Assembly (NCBI GenBank): GCA_963837635.1
Contig: CAWINY010000007.1
Coordinates: 434,001 to 498,000 of the forward strand
Source: CAWINY01 sp963837635
GTDB taxonomy: Bacteria > Acidobacteriota > Terriglobia > Terriglobales > Acidobacteriaceae
Length of the DNA: 64,000 nucleotides
Direction of reading: 5' to 3'
Part shown: positions 46,576-56,522 of the stretch, one piece after another
How positions within the stretch are numbered: the stretch's first letter is position 1
Layout: each line of letters starts with the position of its first letter
Translations under genes and position numbers: made by a program
Notes under the pieces: generated by a model
The model's database searches: none
Seen by the model: only the letters and a program-made list of their open reading frames with translations
Told to the model about the DNA's origin: nothing

Positions 46576-47274
46576 TCATTCTGAAGGTTGTTTTACCGCA
46601 TCAACCAAGACGATTGCCTCTGCGATCGCCTTCATAGACTGGCGTCTTTGCTGGCTTTGCCGTTGCAGAATGCGATACGCCTCTTCTTCGCTGATTTTCA
46701 GATCGCGCTGCAGAATACCCTTAGCCCGCTCCACAAACCTTCGGACTTCCAGCCGCTGTACAAGTTCCGAGTTTTCGGTCTCTAATCGGGCCATTTCGAT
46801 TTCGGCGCCAACGAGGAATCCAATCGTCGAAAGTATCCCGATTTCGTGATCGCTGTATACGCGCGGCGCCCGGTCCTGCAAATTGATGACGCCGACCAGC
46901 CGTCCTCGACTCAGGAGGGGAACAGACAGGAATGCCTCAAAACGATCTTCGGGCAACTCGTTGAACAATTGAAAGCGCGGGTCTCCAAAGGCATTTTCCG
47001 AAACTGCAACCGGCTGTCGATGTTCGGCCACCCAGCCGGTAATCCCCTCGCCCAGCTTTACCTTTAGCAGATCCACCTCTTCCGGATGCGGATTCTTGGA
47101 CGCCCGAAGCACCAGCGTCTCTCCCTCCAGGACGTAAATGAAGCAGGAGTCACATCTGACCACGGACGTGGCGAATTCGACAACGTCCATCAGTACTTCT
47201 CGGAGAGGCGCAGCCGCCGCCATACGGCTGGCAAGGCTGTGCAAGCCGGCAACATGGAAATCTTCGCCAGTCAT
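46576..47274 (-). CDS. GAF-ANTAR RNA-binding antitermination regulator
   Basis: 232 residues. A GAF sensor domain (about 10-160; SCFIYVLEGETLVLRASK, GEGITGWVAEHRQPVAVSEN, FLSVPLLSRGRLVGVINLQD) is followed by a short coiled coil (LETENSELVQRLEVR). The C-terminal ANTAR domain follows (FVERAKGILQRDLKISEEEA to SMKAIAEAIVLVD). ANTAR proteins bind nascent RNA and prevent termination when activated (family knowledge). Its start overlaps the stop of the ACT gene by 4 bases. The downstream permease leader is the obvious candidate target. Confidence 0.9.
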   Translation of the reverse strand: MTGEDFHVAGLHSLASRMAAAAPLREVLMDVVEFATSVVRCDSCFIYVLEGETLVLRASKNPHPEEVDLLKVKLGEGITGWVAEHRQPVAVSENAFGDPRFQLFNELPEDRFEAFLSVPLLSRGRLVGVINLQDRAPRVYSDHEIGILSTIGFLVGAEIEMARLETENSELVQRLEVRRFVERAKGILQRDLKISEEEAYRILQRQSQQRRQSMKAIAEAIVLVDAVKQPSE

Positions 47275-47693
47275 CTGTCTGGACTCGTCAGCCCGATCTG
47301 AAGCTGGTCCAACAGCGCCGCCGCCTTGGTCACGTTATCAACCCCGAAAACCACAAGCGGCTGCATTGAACCCGGCTCCAGACCGCAATAGGAGTGGTCA
47401 ATGTTGACCTTGTTTTCGCCTAGACGTGATGCCGCGCGTCCCAGCTCACCCGGAGAATGTGCCAGCCTGACCACGGCGACATCCACTGCCTCAAAGTTCA
47501 TGTGCACCCTGCCCAGCACGGCCCTTGCGCTGTCCGGATCATCAACCAGGAAGCGAGCCAAACTTTCGCCCTCCTCCACAAAGGATTGAAATGCCAAGAT
47601 ATTCACCCCAGCCTCGGCTAACGCAAGGCAGCAATTGCCCAAGGCGCCTGGCTTGTCTGCAATAACCACCGTAAACTCCTTTGCCCTTGCCAT
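47271..47693 (-). CDS. Tandem ACT-domain protein
   Basis: 140 residues from the ATG at 47693. Two ACT domains: EFTVVIADKPGALGNCCLAL with GVNILAFQSF, and VAVVRLAHSPGELGRAASRL with KVNIDHSYCG. The conserved Gly in each PGxL turn is present. ACT domains bind amino acids or similar small effectors, so this protein may sense the substrate of the permease and act on the ANTAR protein (inference). First gene of the operon. Confidence 0.88.
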   Translation of the reverse strand: MARAKEFTVVIADKPGALGNCCLALAEAGVNILAFQSFVEEGESLARFLVDDPDSARAVLGRVHMNFEAVDVAVVRLAHSPGELGRAASRLGENKVNIDHSYCGLEPGSMQPLVVFGVDNVTKAAALLDQLQIGLTSPDR

Positions 47694-48245
47694 GCGGCGT
47701 GACCTCTGCCCCTCAGAACTTTGTATTGGTCTAACCAACTTGCTACGCCTGCCTCTTTCGCAGTTCGTCTTCAAGCATGCGCAGCAACTCTTGTCTGTGT
47801 GTGCCATCGAGATCGCGCTGTAATTCTTTCAAGGCCAGAGACACGACGTCGTAATGATGCAGGGTGCAGTACTTGGAATCGGCCGTAATTTCTTTCCAGA
47901 GCTGGTGGAGCAGCTCATTGTCTTCGGGTCGGAGGCGCGGCGCGTGGGGACCTAGTGTAGTGCGTCATAACTAACAACCTTTATCAATCCGCGCGCGTCT
48001 TATGATTGAGGACACGGTTGCGGATGCGCATAGCCCCTACTATTACGTTGAGTCCGGAGCAACGGACGGTGTTGGAATATCAAGCCCGGAGTCGATCCCT
48101 CCCGGTGCGGGTGGCGGAGCGTGCACGCATCGTGTTGTTCGCGGCTTCCGGCCAGCAGAACCAGGAAATTGCGGCGGCTATGGCCATCACGCCGAAAAAG
48201 GTTTCCCGATGGCGCAAGCGCTTCCTCACGCTGGGCCTGGCCGGA

Positions 48246-48903
48246 GTAAATATCCCCCGGCAGAGCCGGGGGCTTTTAGGATGTGAGCCGCTCAAAGCGG
48301 CTGAGCGGGGTCGCTAACGCGGCCCCGACATTCTTGGCCACCTGAAGGTGGCCCCTTCAGCGCCACATGTTCAACTGATCCAGGCGCTTGTCCTCTTCCT
48401 CCTGCGTGCGGATGTACTCTCGGATCGATGTCTCGTCCCGCCCGACCGTCGACACAAAGTATCCCCGCGCCCAGAAACTCTGCCCTACAAAATTCTGTTT
48501 CCGCCCTCCGTACACTCGCGCCAGATGAATCGCACTCTTCCCTTTCATAAACCCAACCACCTGCGCCACCGCGTACTTCGGCGGGATCGATATCAACATG
48601 TGCACGTGGTCCGCCAGCAGATGCCCTTCCTCAATCCGGCTTTCCTTCTGCTCCGCCAGTTTGCGGAACACCTCTCCCAAATACTTCCGCAACTCCCCAT
48701 ACAACGCTTTCCGCCGGCCCTTTGGGATAAACACCACATGGTATTTGCACTCCCATTTCGAGTGGCTTAAGCTTTCATACTCGTCCATCCAGTTTCTCCT
48801 TTGCGTGTGCTTCGCGGCTCACGCCAGGAGTTTCTTGGATGGACTCCCGTATCTGTCAAACTTCGCGTGCCTCCCCGGCAGAGCCGGGGGAACTCCCATT
48901 TCA
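48246..48903. mobile_element. IS200-type element, copy 2 (first unit of a tandem pair)
   Basis: 658 bp, directly followed by copy 3 with no intervening base. On the transposase strand copy 3 lies 5' and is preceded by CGCTAA, while this unit is preceded by the end of copy 3 (TTTAC). Near-identical to copy 1 at 13035-13691 apart from one extra T. Confidence 0.92.
48357..48788 (-). CDS. tnpA: IS200 Y1 transposase TnpA (copy 2)
   Basis: 143 residues, identical in sequence to the copy at 13145-13576: HUH motif in ADHVHMLISIPP and tyrosine in REYIRTQ. Intact inside the tandem pair. Confidence 0.95.
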   Translation of the reverse strand: MDEYESLSHSKWECKYHVVFIPKGRRKALYGELRKYLGEVFRKLAEQKESRIEEGHLLADHVHMLISIPPKYAVAQVVGFMKGKSAIHLARVYGGRKQNFVGQSFWARGYFVSTVGRDETSIREYIRTQEEEDKRLDQLNMWR

Positions 48904-49561
48904 GTAAATATCCCCCGGCAGAGCCGGGGGCTTTTAGGATGTGAGCCGCTCAAAGCGGCTGAGCGGGGTCGCTAACGCGGCCCCGACATTCTTGGCCACC
49001 TGAAGGTGGCCCCTTCAGCGCCACATGTTCAACTGATCCAGGCGCTTGTCCTCTTCCTCCTGCGTGCGGATGTACTCTCGGATCGATGTCTCGTCCCGCC
49101 CGACCGTCGACACAAAGTATCCCCGCGCCCAGAAACTCTGCCCTACAAAATTCTGTTTCCGCCCTCCGTACACTCGCGCCAGATGAATCGCACTCTTCCC
49201 TTTCATAAACCCAACCACCTGCGCCACCGCGTACTTCGGCGGGATCGATATCAACATGTGCACGTGGTCCGCCAGCAGATGCCCTTCCTCAATCCGGCTT
49301 TCCTTCTGCTCCGCCAGTTTGCGGAACACCTCTCCCAAATACTTCCGCAACTCCCCATACAACGCTTTCCGCCGGCCCTTTGGGATAAACACCACATGGT
49401 ATTTGCACTCCCATTTCGAGTGGCTTAAGCTTTCATACTCGTCCATCCAGTTTCTCCTTTGCGTGTGCTTCGCGGCTCACGCCAGGAGTTTCTTGGATGG
49501 ACTCCCGTATCTGTCAAACTTCGCGTGCCTCCCCGGCAGAGCCGGGGGAACTCCCATTTCA
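48904..49561. mobile_element. IS200-type element, copy 3 (second unit of the tandem pair)
   Basis: 658 bp, same orientation as copy 2. On the plus strand the IS630 sequence resumes at 49562 with TTAGCG, exactly as in the uninterrupted copy, so the pair entered the single site GGCCGGA/TTAGCG with no duplication, as expected for IS200. Confidence 0.92.
49015..49446 (-). CDS. tnpA: IS200 Y1 transposase TnpA (copy 3)
   Basis: 143 residues, same protein as copies 1 and 2, with HUH and tyrosine motifs intact. The plus-strand frame crossing this region into the IS630 C-terminal part is a chance antisense fusion. Confidence 0.95.
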   Translation of the reverse strand: MDEYESLSHSKWECKYHVVFIPKGRRKALYGELRKYLGEVFRKLAEQKESRIEEGHLLADHVHMLISIPPKYAVAQVVGFMKGKSAIHLARVYGGRKQNFVGQSFWARGYFVSTVGRDETSIREYIRTQEEEDKRLDQLNMWR

Positions 49562-51263
49562 TTAGCGAAAGACGCGCCTCGGGCCGGCCGCAAACCCAAG
49601 ATCAGCGCCCGCCTGACAAAACGTGTGGTGACGATGACCACGCGCCAACAGCCGACCAACGCCACCCACTGGAGCACGCGCACTATGGCAGCGGCCATAG
49701 GCATCAGCGAAGCCAGTGTGCGGCGCATCTGGCGGGCCCACGGGTTGAAACCTCATCTCGTGGAAACCTTCAAGCTCAGTAACGATCCCCAGTTTGCGGA
49801 GAAACTGGAAGACATCGTCGGTCTGTACCTCAACCCGCCTGAGCACGCGCTGGTGCTGTGCGCGGACGAGAAGAGCCAGATTCAAGCTCTGGATCGTACT
49901 CAGCCTGGATTGCCGCTGAAACGTGGGCGCGGCGCCACCATGACGCATGACTACAAACGCAACGGCACCGCCACCTTGTTTGCCGCGCTGAATGCGGCCA
50001 ACGGCGAAGTCTTTGGCCTGTGCCAAGAGCGGCATCGCCATCAGGAATGGCTCAAGTTTCTCCGTCTGATCGACCAGACCATTCCGGCGGAGCGACAACT
50101 CCACTTGATCTGCGATAACTACGCCACCCATAAGCACCCCAAAGTGCAGCGCTGGCTGGCGCGGCATCCGCGCTTCCATCTGCACTTCACTCCCACGAGC
50201 GCGTCGTGGCTGAACATGGTGGAACGTTTCTTTCGCGACCTGACCCAAAATCGCCTGCGTCGTGGTGTCTTCCACGATCTGGAAGAGCTCATCATGGCCA
50301 TCGGCACCTACATCGACCGTCACAACGAGAGCCCCAAACCGTTCATCTGGACCGCGCGAGCCACCGATATCCTGGAAAAAGTGAAGCGCGCTCGCCACAC
50401 CCTGAATAAACGTCAATCTGTATGACGCACTACACTAGCGGATAGTCCTTGTAAGTGCCATCCGGGTTATAAACTTCGAACGTGATCCGGGCGCGCGGCT
50501 CGGGCAAGCGTTCCCAGGCGTCTCCAAGAAACTTGGCCTGCTCGTCAGCAGAAAGCTTGTTAGAGAGGCCGGCGATAATCCGGGACGACTGCAGCTCCTG
50601 CGCGGTCGCAACGATGCTGTCAAAGACGTTGTTCGTAGGAACCACGAGAAGAGAGACGTGCTTGCCTGCCTTTTCGGCAAGGGATACCACCCGCGTGAAC
50701 AGATCCCGCTCATAGTCGTCGAAGACATCTTCCGCCGGCATGATGACGTTGCCGCCGAACTCATGCTGGCGATGCGAAAGCCGTGCGGTCATCACAACCA
50801 CATCCCGCTTCGTCGTATCTACCTGCTCCAAGATCGAGCGCAGGTAGTACAGATTGCGGGGATCGCGTACCGCAGCCAGAATGTTGCCCGGACGCGCGCC
50901 GATTGAGTGGCCCGCGATAGTGTCCTGCTCCACTACATGGAAGTGTTCCTTCGCTCCCTGCTCAGCGTGCGCCAGCTTGCGTTTGTTAGCTTTCTCAGAC
51001 ACGGTGAAAACCGCGAAAAAGACTGCTGAGAAGACCAGCCCGCTTACCGTGGCCATGGACTTGGTGAACAGGTTCACGATCGCGGCGGTGAGCAGGACTA
51101 ATTCGACGCAGGCCATGCCAACCGGGATCTCAATACCGCAGATGGTAATGTTGATCGGCATCTTCCAGCCGCGCTCACCCTTGTACTTGAAGCGCAGCAC
51201 CAGCATCGCCATGCCATTGAAACAAAAGCTCCAGATCACGCCGAACGCATAAGCTTCACCTAG

Positions 51264-52949
51264 CCCGGATAATTCGCGAAGTTGAAGACGCGAGAAGCCT
51301 CTTCTGCTACAAACATGTTGCTGAGACAGTGTTTGTGGTAACAGGAAAGGCTTCTGCGTGTTCGACGATAGCACGACACAGTGTTTGTTGTTCGCTGAGA
51401 GTTTTGCCAAGCCCGCCGCGTTGCAGTTCGATCAACGGCAAGGCAGTTCCGATGGCGGAGCCATCCTGCTGAAGGCGGCTGACCGCCGCTACGGATTGAT
51501 CCGGAGTTTGGCCGAATGTCTGCGCGATAAGCGGCAAGCCGGCAAGGTCGATCATTCTTTGCGCGAGTTGTTGGCACAGCGCGTGTTCTCGATTGCCTGC
51601 GGCTATCCGGATGCCAACGACTCGGCCCGCCTGTCTGCCGACCCCATTCACAAGATGTTGCTCGACCGCGATCCGGTGGCGGGCCGCGATCTGGCTTCGC
51701 AGCCAACCCTGTCGCGCTTTGAAAACGCCATTCGCCCAAGGGAACTCTACCGTTTGGGTGAAGCACTGGCCGATAGCGTGATCGGGCGCCATGCCCAGCG
51801 GTTGCGCGGACGCGCCCGCCGCGTCACCATCGACCTGGATCCAACCGACGACCCCACCCACGGCGCCCAGCAGCTATCGTTCTTCAACGGACACTATGAC
51901 AGCTGGTGCTACCTGCCGGTGATGGGATTTGTGAGCTTCAACGACGAAGCCGAACAGTACCTATGCGCGGCGGTGCTGCGTCCCGGCAACGTGACCGCCG
52001 TGGTAGGAGCGATGGGAATTTTGCGTCGCCTGCTGAATATGATCCACTATTGCTTTCCGGGTGCGCGGATCCGCGTGCGCCTCGACGGCGGTTTCGCGCA
52101 TCCCGATCTGCTCGACTTCCTGGATGCAGAGCCCAACCTTGAGTACGTCATTGCGATGGCCAAAAACGCGGTGTTGAAGCGCAAGGCCAAACCAGCCATG
52201 CGGCAGGCCCGCCGGCTCTCGCGGCAGAGCGGAAAGACCGAACACATTTACGGCGAAGCCAACTATGCGGCCCAAACGTGGCCGCAACAACGTCGCATCA
52301 TCATCAAGGCCGAGGTGGTGCGTGCCGAGGGTAAGAAGCCGAAAGATAATCCGCGCTTTGTCATCACCAACATGAAGCAGAGTCCGCAATGGCTCTATGA
52401 AAAGGTGTACTGCCAGCGTGGCGAAATAGAGAATCGAATAAAAGAACTGCACGATCTCCAGATCGACCGCACCAGTTGCAGCGACTTCTGGGCGAACCAG
52501 CTCCGCGTGCTGCTCACCGCTGCCGCCTACGTCCTGATGCAGGAACTACGGCTGCAAGCCGCGCACACCAGCTGTGCGCGAGCTCAGGTCTGGACCCTCC
52601 GGGAACGGTTGCTGAAACTGGGTGCCCGGGTGCTGGTTTCGGTTCGCCGCGTGGTCGTACACCTGCCCGCGTCGTTCCCGTTCCTGCCCACCTTCCGGCA
52701 AGTGGCGCTGGCACTGGGCGCCTCGCCCGGATAACGCGGCCTCGCAACGCCCCGAAACATAAGTTTCAAATGTTGCGCAAAATGGCGTACGAGGGAAAGC
52801 TTTGCTCGAAAAGCCACGCCATACCCATTTCGCACACACCCAAGCTCGTCGTCCCCGGTGATCCAACGAACATCACGCAGCAACGCGCATCTTCGCCGCA
52901 AAATCGCGGCGCCGACTACCGCTCGCGGCACCTTCACGAATAGTGCAGG
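51264..52949. mobile_element. IS1380-family insertion sequence, complete
   Basis: 1686 bp with a 4-bp CTAG target duplication (51260-51263 and 52950-52953). Terminal repeats CCCGGATAATTCGCGAAG (left) and, reversed, CCTGCACTATTCGTGAAG (right) agree at 12 of 18 positions. It interrupts the KimA-like gene between two codons of a membrane helix. Confidence 0.92.
51358..52734 (+). CDS. IS1380-family transposase
   Basis: 458 residues. DDE motifs: RRVTIDLDPTDDPTHGAQQ, RVRLDGGFAHPDLLDFLDA and VYCQRGEIENRIKELHDLQ. The opening QGSSDGGAILLKAADRRYGL is also typical. Intact, so this copy should be active. Confidence 0.94.
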   Translation: MFDDSTTQCLLFAESFAKPAALQFDQRQGSSDGGAILLKAADRRYGLIRSLAECLRDKRQAGKVDHSLRELLAQRVFSIACGYPDANDSARLSADPIHKMLLDRDPVAGRDLASQPTLSRFENAIRPRELYRLGEALADSVIGRHAQRLRGRARRVTIDLDPTDDPTHGAQQLSFFNGHYDSWCYLPVMGFVSFNDEAEQYLCAAVLRPGNVTAVVGAMGILRRLLNMIHYCFPGARIRVRLDGGFAHPDLLDFLDAEPNLEYVIAMAKNAVLKRKAKPAMRQARRLSRQSGKTEHIYGEANYAAQTWPQQRRIIIKAEVVRAEGKKPKDNPRFVITNMKQSPQWLYEKVYCQRGEIENRIKELHDLQIDRTSCSDFWANQLRVLLTAAAYVLMQELRLQAAHTSCARAQVWTLRERLLKLGARVLVSVRRVVVHLPASFPFLPTFRQVALALGASPG

Positions 52950-55357
52950 CTAGTACATAAATATCGCCGCGGCTGACAATGATGGTGAATAATTGCAGGC
53001 CGACAATCAGGTTCAGCATGCGCGAAGTCGTGCCGAAACGCTTGTGCGGCTTGCGGAACCAGTCGGGGAGCACGCCGTCCTCGGCGACGCGGTTGAGCAC
53101 GCCATTGGAGCCCACAATGGCGGTATTGATCGCGCCGGACAGCATCAGGAAACCGACCACCACCACAAAGGCTCGAAACGCCAGCCTCAGGAACTGCGGA
53201 CCCGCCAGATACATCACCAGCGCGCCCAGCAAGTTATCCTTCACCGCCGGCTGCATGCGCACATTGTCGGGAACGATCATCACCACCAGCAGCGCGGAGA
53301 CGCCGGTGAAGATAAAGCTGTAAACGGCCATTACCAGCGCCGTGCGCTTCAGGTTCTTCAGCTTGGGATGGGCGATCTCGCGATAGACCTGCGCCAGCGA
53401 TTCCTCTCCGCTCATGGCCAGCATGGAGTGCCCGAAGGCCATCATGATGCCGAAAATGCCGAAGATGTGGGGCAGGTCAGGAACGTGCTTGAGGAAACCG
53501 AGGGATTCGTTCGTGAAGTGCAGATTCTGGGGCACCGGCCATGGCGGCAGCGAATAGTGGCCGCGCAACAGGGTAAGGAACGACCAGCCCAGCAACAGCA
53601 CCACCATCACGGTGGTGACCTTCATAATGTTGAGGGCCTTATCGCTGGATTCCTCGATGCCCTTCACGTTCTCATGCCAGAAATAAAGGGTTGCAGCGAG
53701 AGCGACAACTACGGAGGCACCGTTGATCGGCAGTTGCGGCGCGCCGTGGAAGAGGCGGTGCATGGCAACGGGAACCCATCCATGCACGTCGGCGGCGCTT
53801 AAAAGTTCGTTCACCAAGCCGGCAATGTACTGTCCCGCGGATACGCCGGAGATAGGCCCGGTCAGGATGTAGTCGAACATCAGGGCGGATACGGACAGCT
53901 TGGCCAAGGGCCCGCCCAGAGCCTCCTTGACGACGCGGTACACCCCGCCCCTCACGAACATCGAACAGCTTTCGACGTACAGGGCGCGGACCGTGAACGA
54001 GAATAGCATTACCCCCAGCACAAACCAGGGAGCGGCCTTGCCGAAAGCCTGTTCGGCGATCGAGCCAGCGTAAAAGGCCGATGAACCTAAATCATTGAGG
54101 ACAATTGCCGCCGCCCGCACCCACGTGATGAACGTCAGCATTACCGTGGTGGCGACAAAGACCGGGACCGCGGCTCGCTTAAGATCCTGAGTTGTAGAAG
54201 CCATCAATAACTGAGACCCGTTTCTCCCCCGCACCCGTGCACTTCAAAGCGGCCGCGCGTCAGACGGGCTCGCTGATGATGACTGATGCTCCCTCAAGAC
54301 AAAAGTTCAGTATCGTATGGAGTTGGGCAAAGAAGCCATGATTAGGACATGAATAGAACATGACCAAGACATGAAAATTCAGAATGATTCATGAAAATGA
54401 TATGAATATATTGAATAGAGAATAGTTTCATGGCAGAGATGGTCGGCAGAATCGAATCGCCTAGAATCTAGAATACGGAGTCGGGGGTATTGGCCTTGAG
54501 TCGGCGTACATTCCGGTTACTTACGTCCTTTGCTGGCGTTGCGATTGTCACCTTCCTCGGGTACAGGGTGATCCCGGTCAATGCGACCACTGAAGGATTC
54601 GCGTACCTGCTGCTGGTCCTGATCATTGCGAGCACCTGGGGGTTTCTTGAGGCGGCCCTATCCTCTGTCTTGGCGGCACTCGCCTTCAACTTCTTCTTCT
54701 TTCCGCCTGTTGGCACCTTCACGATCGAGGATCCCCAGAATTGGGTCGCTCTGAGCAGCTTTCTGGCAGCGTCGCTCATTGCCAGCCGGCTATCGGCCAT
54801 AGCAAAGGCGCGAACTCTTGAGGCGATCGAGCGTAAGCAGGAAGTGGAACGCCAGTATTCGCTTAGTCGTGCCATTCTCCTGCTTGAAGGGAGCGACCCG
54901 TTCCCCGGCCAACTGACAGCCAAGCTGGCGGAGATCTTCGAGCTCAGGGCAGCAACACTGTACGAATGCCACACCGGTGAGCTCTATCGCACCGGTAGCA
55001 TTAAGATCGAGCATATTGAAGAACGGCTTCGTCAGGTGGCGGCGCAGGGTGCTTCCTGGGCTGATGCACAAAGTTGTCAAGTCATCGTTCCTGTCCGCCT
55101 CGGCTCGGAAGTGATAGCAAGTCTGGCACTGGAAGGTGGACAGATGTCGGACTCCGTTCTTGAAGGAATCGTCAGCTTGGTCGCCACCGGCCTGGAGCGA
55201 GCAAGATCGCAAGACCTTGCGCAGGAGGCCGCACACCAGAATGAACAGCTACGAACGGCCATTATCGACGCGATGGCACACGAGTTCAAAACACCCCTGA
55301 CCACAATTAGAGGTGCAACCACGGCACTTCTGGCTAACCCTGATGGACCGCTGGCTA

Positions 55358-56522
55358 GTGTAGTGCGTCATAACTAACAACCTTTATCAATCCGCGCGCG
55401 TCTTATGATTGAGGACACGGTTGCGGATGCGCATAGCCCCTACTATTACGTTGAGTCCGGAGCAACGGACGGTGTTGGAATATCAAGCCCGGAGTCGATC
55501 CCTCCCGGTGCGGGTGGCGGAGCGTGCACGCATCGTGTTGTTCGCGGCTTCCGGCCAGCAGAACCAGGAAATTGCGGCGGCTATGGCCATCACGCCGAAA
55601 AAGGTTTCCCGATGGCGCAAGCGCTTCCTCACGCTGGGCCTGGCCGGATTAGCGAAAGACGCGCCTCGGGCCGGCCGCAAACCCAAGATCAGCGCCCGCC
55701 TGACAAAACGTGTGGTGACGATGACCACGCGCCAACAGCCGACCAACGCCACCCACTGGAGCACGCGCACTATGGCAGCGGCCATAGGCATCAGCGAAGC
55801 CAGTGTGCGGCGCATCTGGCGGGCCCACGGGTTGAAACCTCATCTCGTGGAAACCTTCAAGCTCAGTAACGATCCCCAGTTTGCGGAGAAACTGGAAGAC
55901 ATCGTCGGTCTGTACCTCAACCCGCCTGAGCACGCGCTGGTGCTGTGCGCGGACGAGAAGAGCCAGATTCAAGCTCTGGATCGTACTCAGCCTGGATTGC
56001 CGCTGAAACGTGGGCGCGGCGCCACCATGACGCATGACTACAAACGCAACGGCACCGCCACCTTGTTTGCCGCGCTGAATGCGGCCAACGGCGAAGTCTT
56101 TGGCCTGTGCCAAGAGCGGCATCGCCATCAGGAATGGCTCAAGTTTCTCCGTCTGATCGACCAGACCATTCCGGCGGAGCGACAACTCCACTTGATCTGC
56201 GATAACTACGCCACCCATAAGCACCCCAAAGTGCAGCGCTGGCTGGCGCGGCATCCGCGCTTCCATCTGCACTTCACTCCCACGAGCGCGTCGTGGCTGA
56301 ACATGGTGGAACGTTTCTTTCGCGACCTGACCCAAAATCGCCTGCGTCGTGGTGTCTTCCACGATCTGGAAGAGCTCATCATGGCCATCGGCACCTACAT
56401 CGACCGTCACAACGAGAGCCCCAAACCGTTCATCTGGACCGCGCGAGCCACCGATATCCTGGAAAAAGTGAAGCGCGCTCGCCACACCCTGAATAAACGT
56501 CAATCTGTATGACGCACTACAC
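55358..56522. mobile_element. IS630-family element, copy 2, intact
   Basis: 1165 bp with TA targets at 55356-55357 and 56523-56524, and terminal repeats GTGTAGTGCGTCATA / TATGACGCACTACAC. The sequence matches the non-IS200 parts of copy 1 at 47955-50435. It splits the KdpD-like kinase between its HisKA and ATPase domains. Confidence 0.95.
55427..56512 (+). CDS. IS630-family transposase
   Basis: 361 residues from the ATG at 55427 (a TTG lies 18 bases earlier). N-terminal helix-turn-helix repeats (ELA-type, AAAMAITPKKVSRWRKRF and AAAIGISEASVRRIWRAHGL) precede the DDE domain (LCADEKSQIQALDRTQ, LICDNYATHKHPK, SASWLNMVERFFRDL). Full length and undamaged. Confidence 0.95.
   Translation: MRIAPTITLSPEQRTVLEYQARSRSLPVRVAERARIVLFAASGQQNQEIAAAMAITPKKVSRWRKRFLTLGLAGLAKDAPRAGRKPKISARLTKRVVTMTTRQQPTNATHWSTRTMAAAIGISEASVRRIWRAHGLKPHLVETFKLSNDPQFAEKLEDIVGLYLNPPEHALVLCADEKSQIQALDRTQPGLPLKRGRGATMTHDYKRNGTATLFAALNAANGEVFGLCQERHRHQEWLKFLRLIDQTIPAERQLHLICDNYATHKHPKVQRWLARHPRFHLHFTPTSASWLNMVERFFRDLTQNRLRRGVFHDLEELIMAIGTYIDRHNESPKPFIWTARATDILEKVKRARHTLNKRQSV

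Larger units (their letters stand above)
48024..50425 (+). pseudogene. IS630 transposase gene split by tandem IS200
   Basis: The N-terminal part (48024-48245, ITLSPEQRTVLEYQARSRSL, helix-turn-helix) and the C-terminal part (49562-50425, with DDE residues in LCADEKSQIQALD, ICDNYATHKH and SWLNMVERFF) are separated by the IS200 dimer. Joined, the sequence is that of the intact copy at 55427-56512. Transposition of this copy would need the other copy's enzyme in trans. Confidence 0.92.
47955..50435. mobile_element. IS630-family element, copy 1, interrupted by two IS200 copies
   Basis: Terminal repeats GTGTAGTGCGTCATA / TATGACGCACTACAC, TA target at 47953-47954 and 50436-50437. Its sequence equals the 1165-bp copy at 55358-56522 except for a 1316-bp insertion, exactly two 658-bp IS200 units, after 48245. 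It inserted in the 3' part of the KimA-like gene. Confidence 0.95.
47743..54204 (-). pseudogene. KimA-like APC permease with C-terminal Usp-like domain, in three pieces
   Basis: Segments 54204-52950, 51259-50436 and 47952-47743 join into 763 codons with no stop once IS1380 (target CTAG) and IS630 (target TA) are removed. The permease core includes FITWVRAAAIVLNDLGSSAF, SMFVRGGVYRVVKEALGG and MFDYILTGPISGVSAGQYIA. The join VL-GEAYAFGVIW is natural. The C-terminal soluble part (VVVMTARLSHRQHEFGG; LLVVPTNNVFDSIVA) resembles the Usp-like domain of KimA-type K+ importers. K+ transport is inferred from this likeness and the adjoining KdpD/KdpE-like genes. Currently inactive. Confidence 0.75.

Noticed and set aside
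48246..49561. Direct repeats that could suggest a CRISPR or other array
   Set aside because: They are two complete IS200 elements with transposase genes. No short regularly spaced repeats were seen anywhere in the window.
49256..50425. A 389-residue plus-strand protein combining antisense IS200 sequence with the IS630 C-terminus
   Set aside because: Chance read-through: the first third is antisense to tnpA and the rest is the interrupted IS630 transposase.
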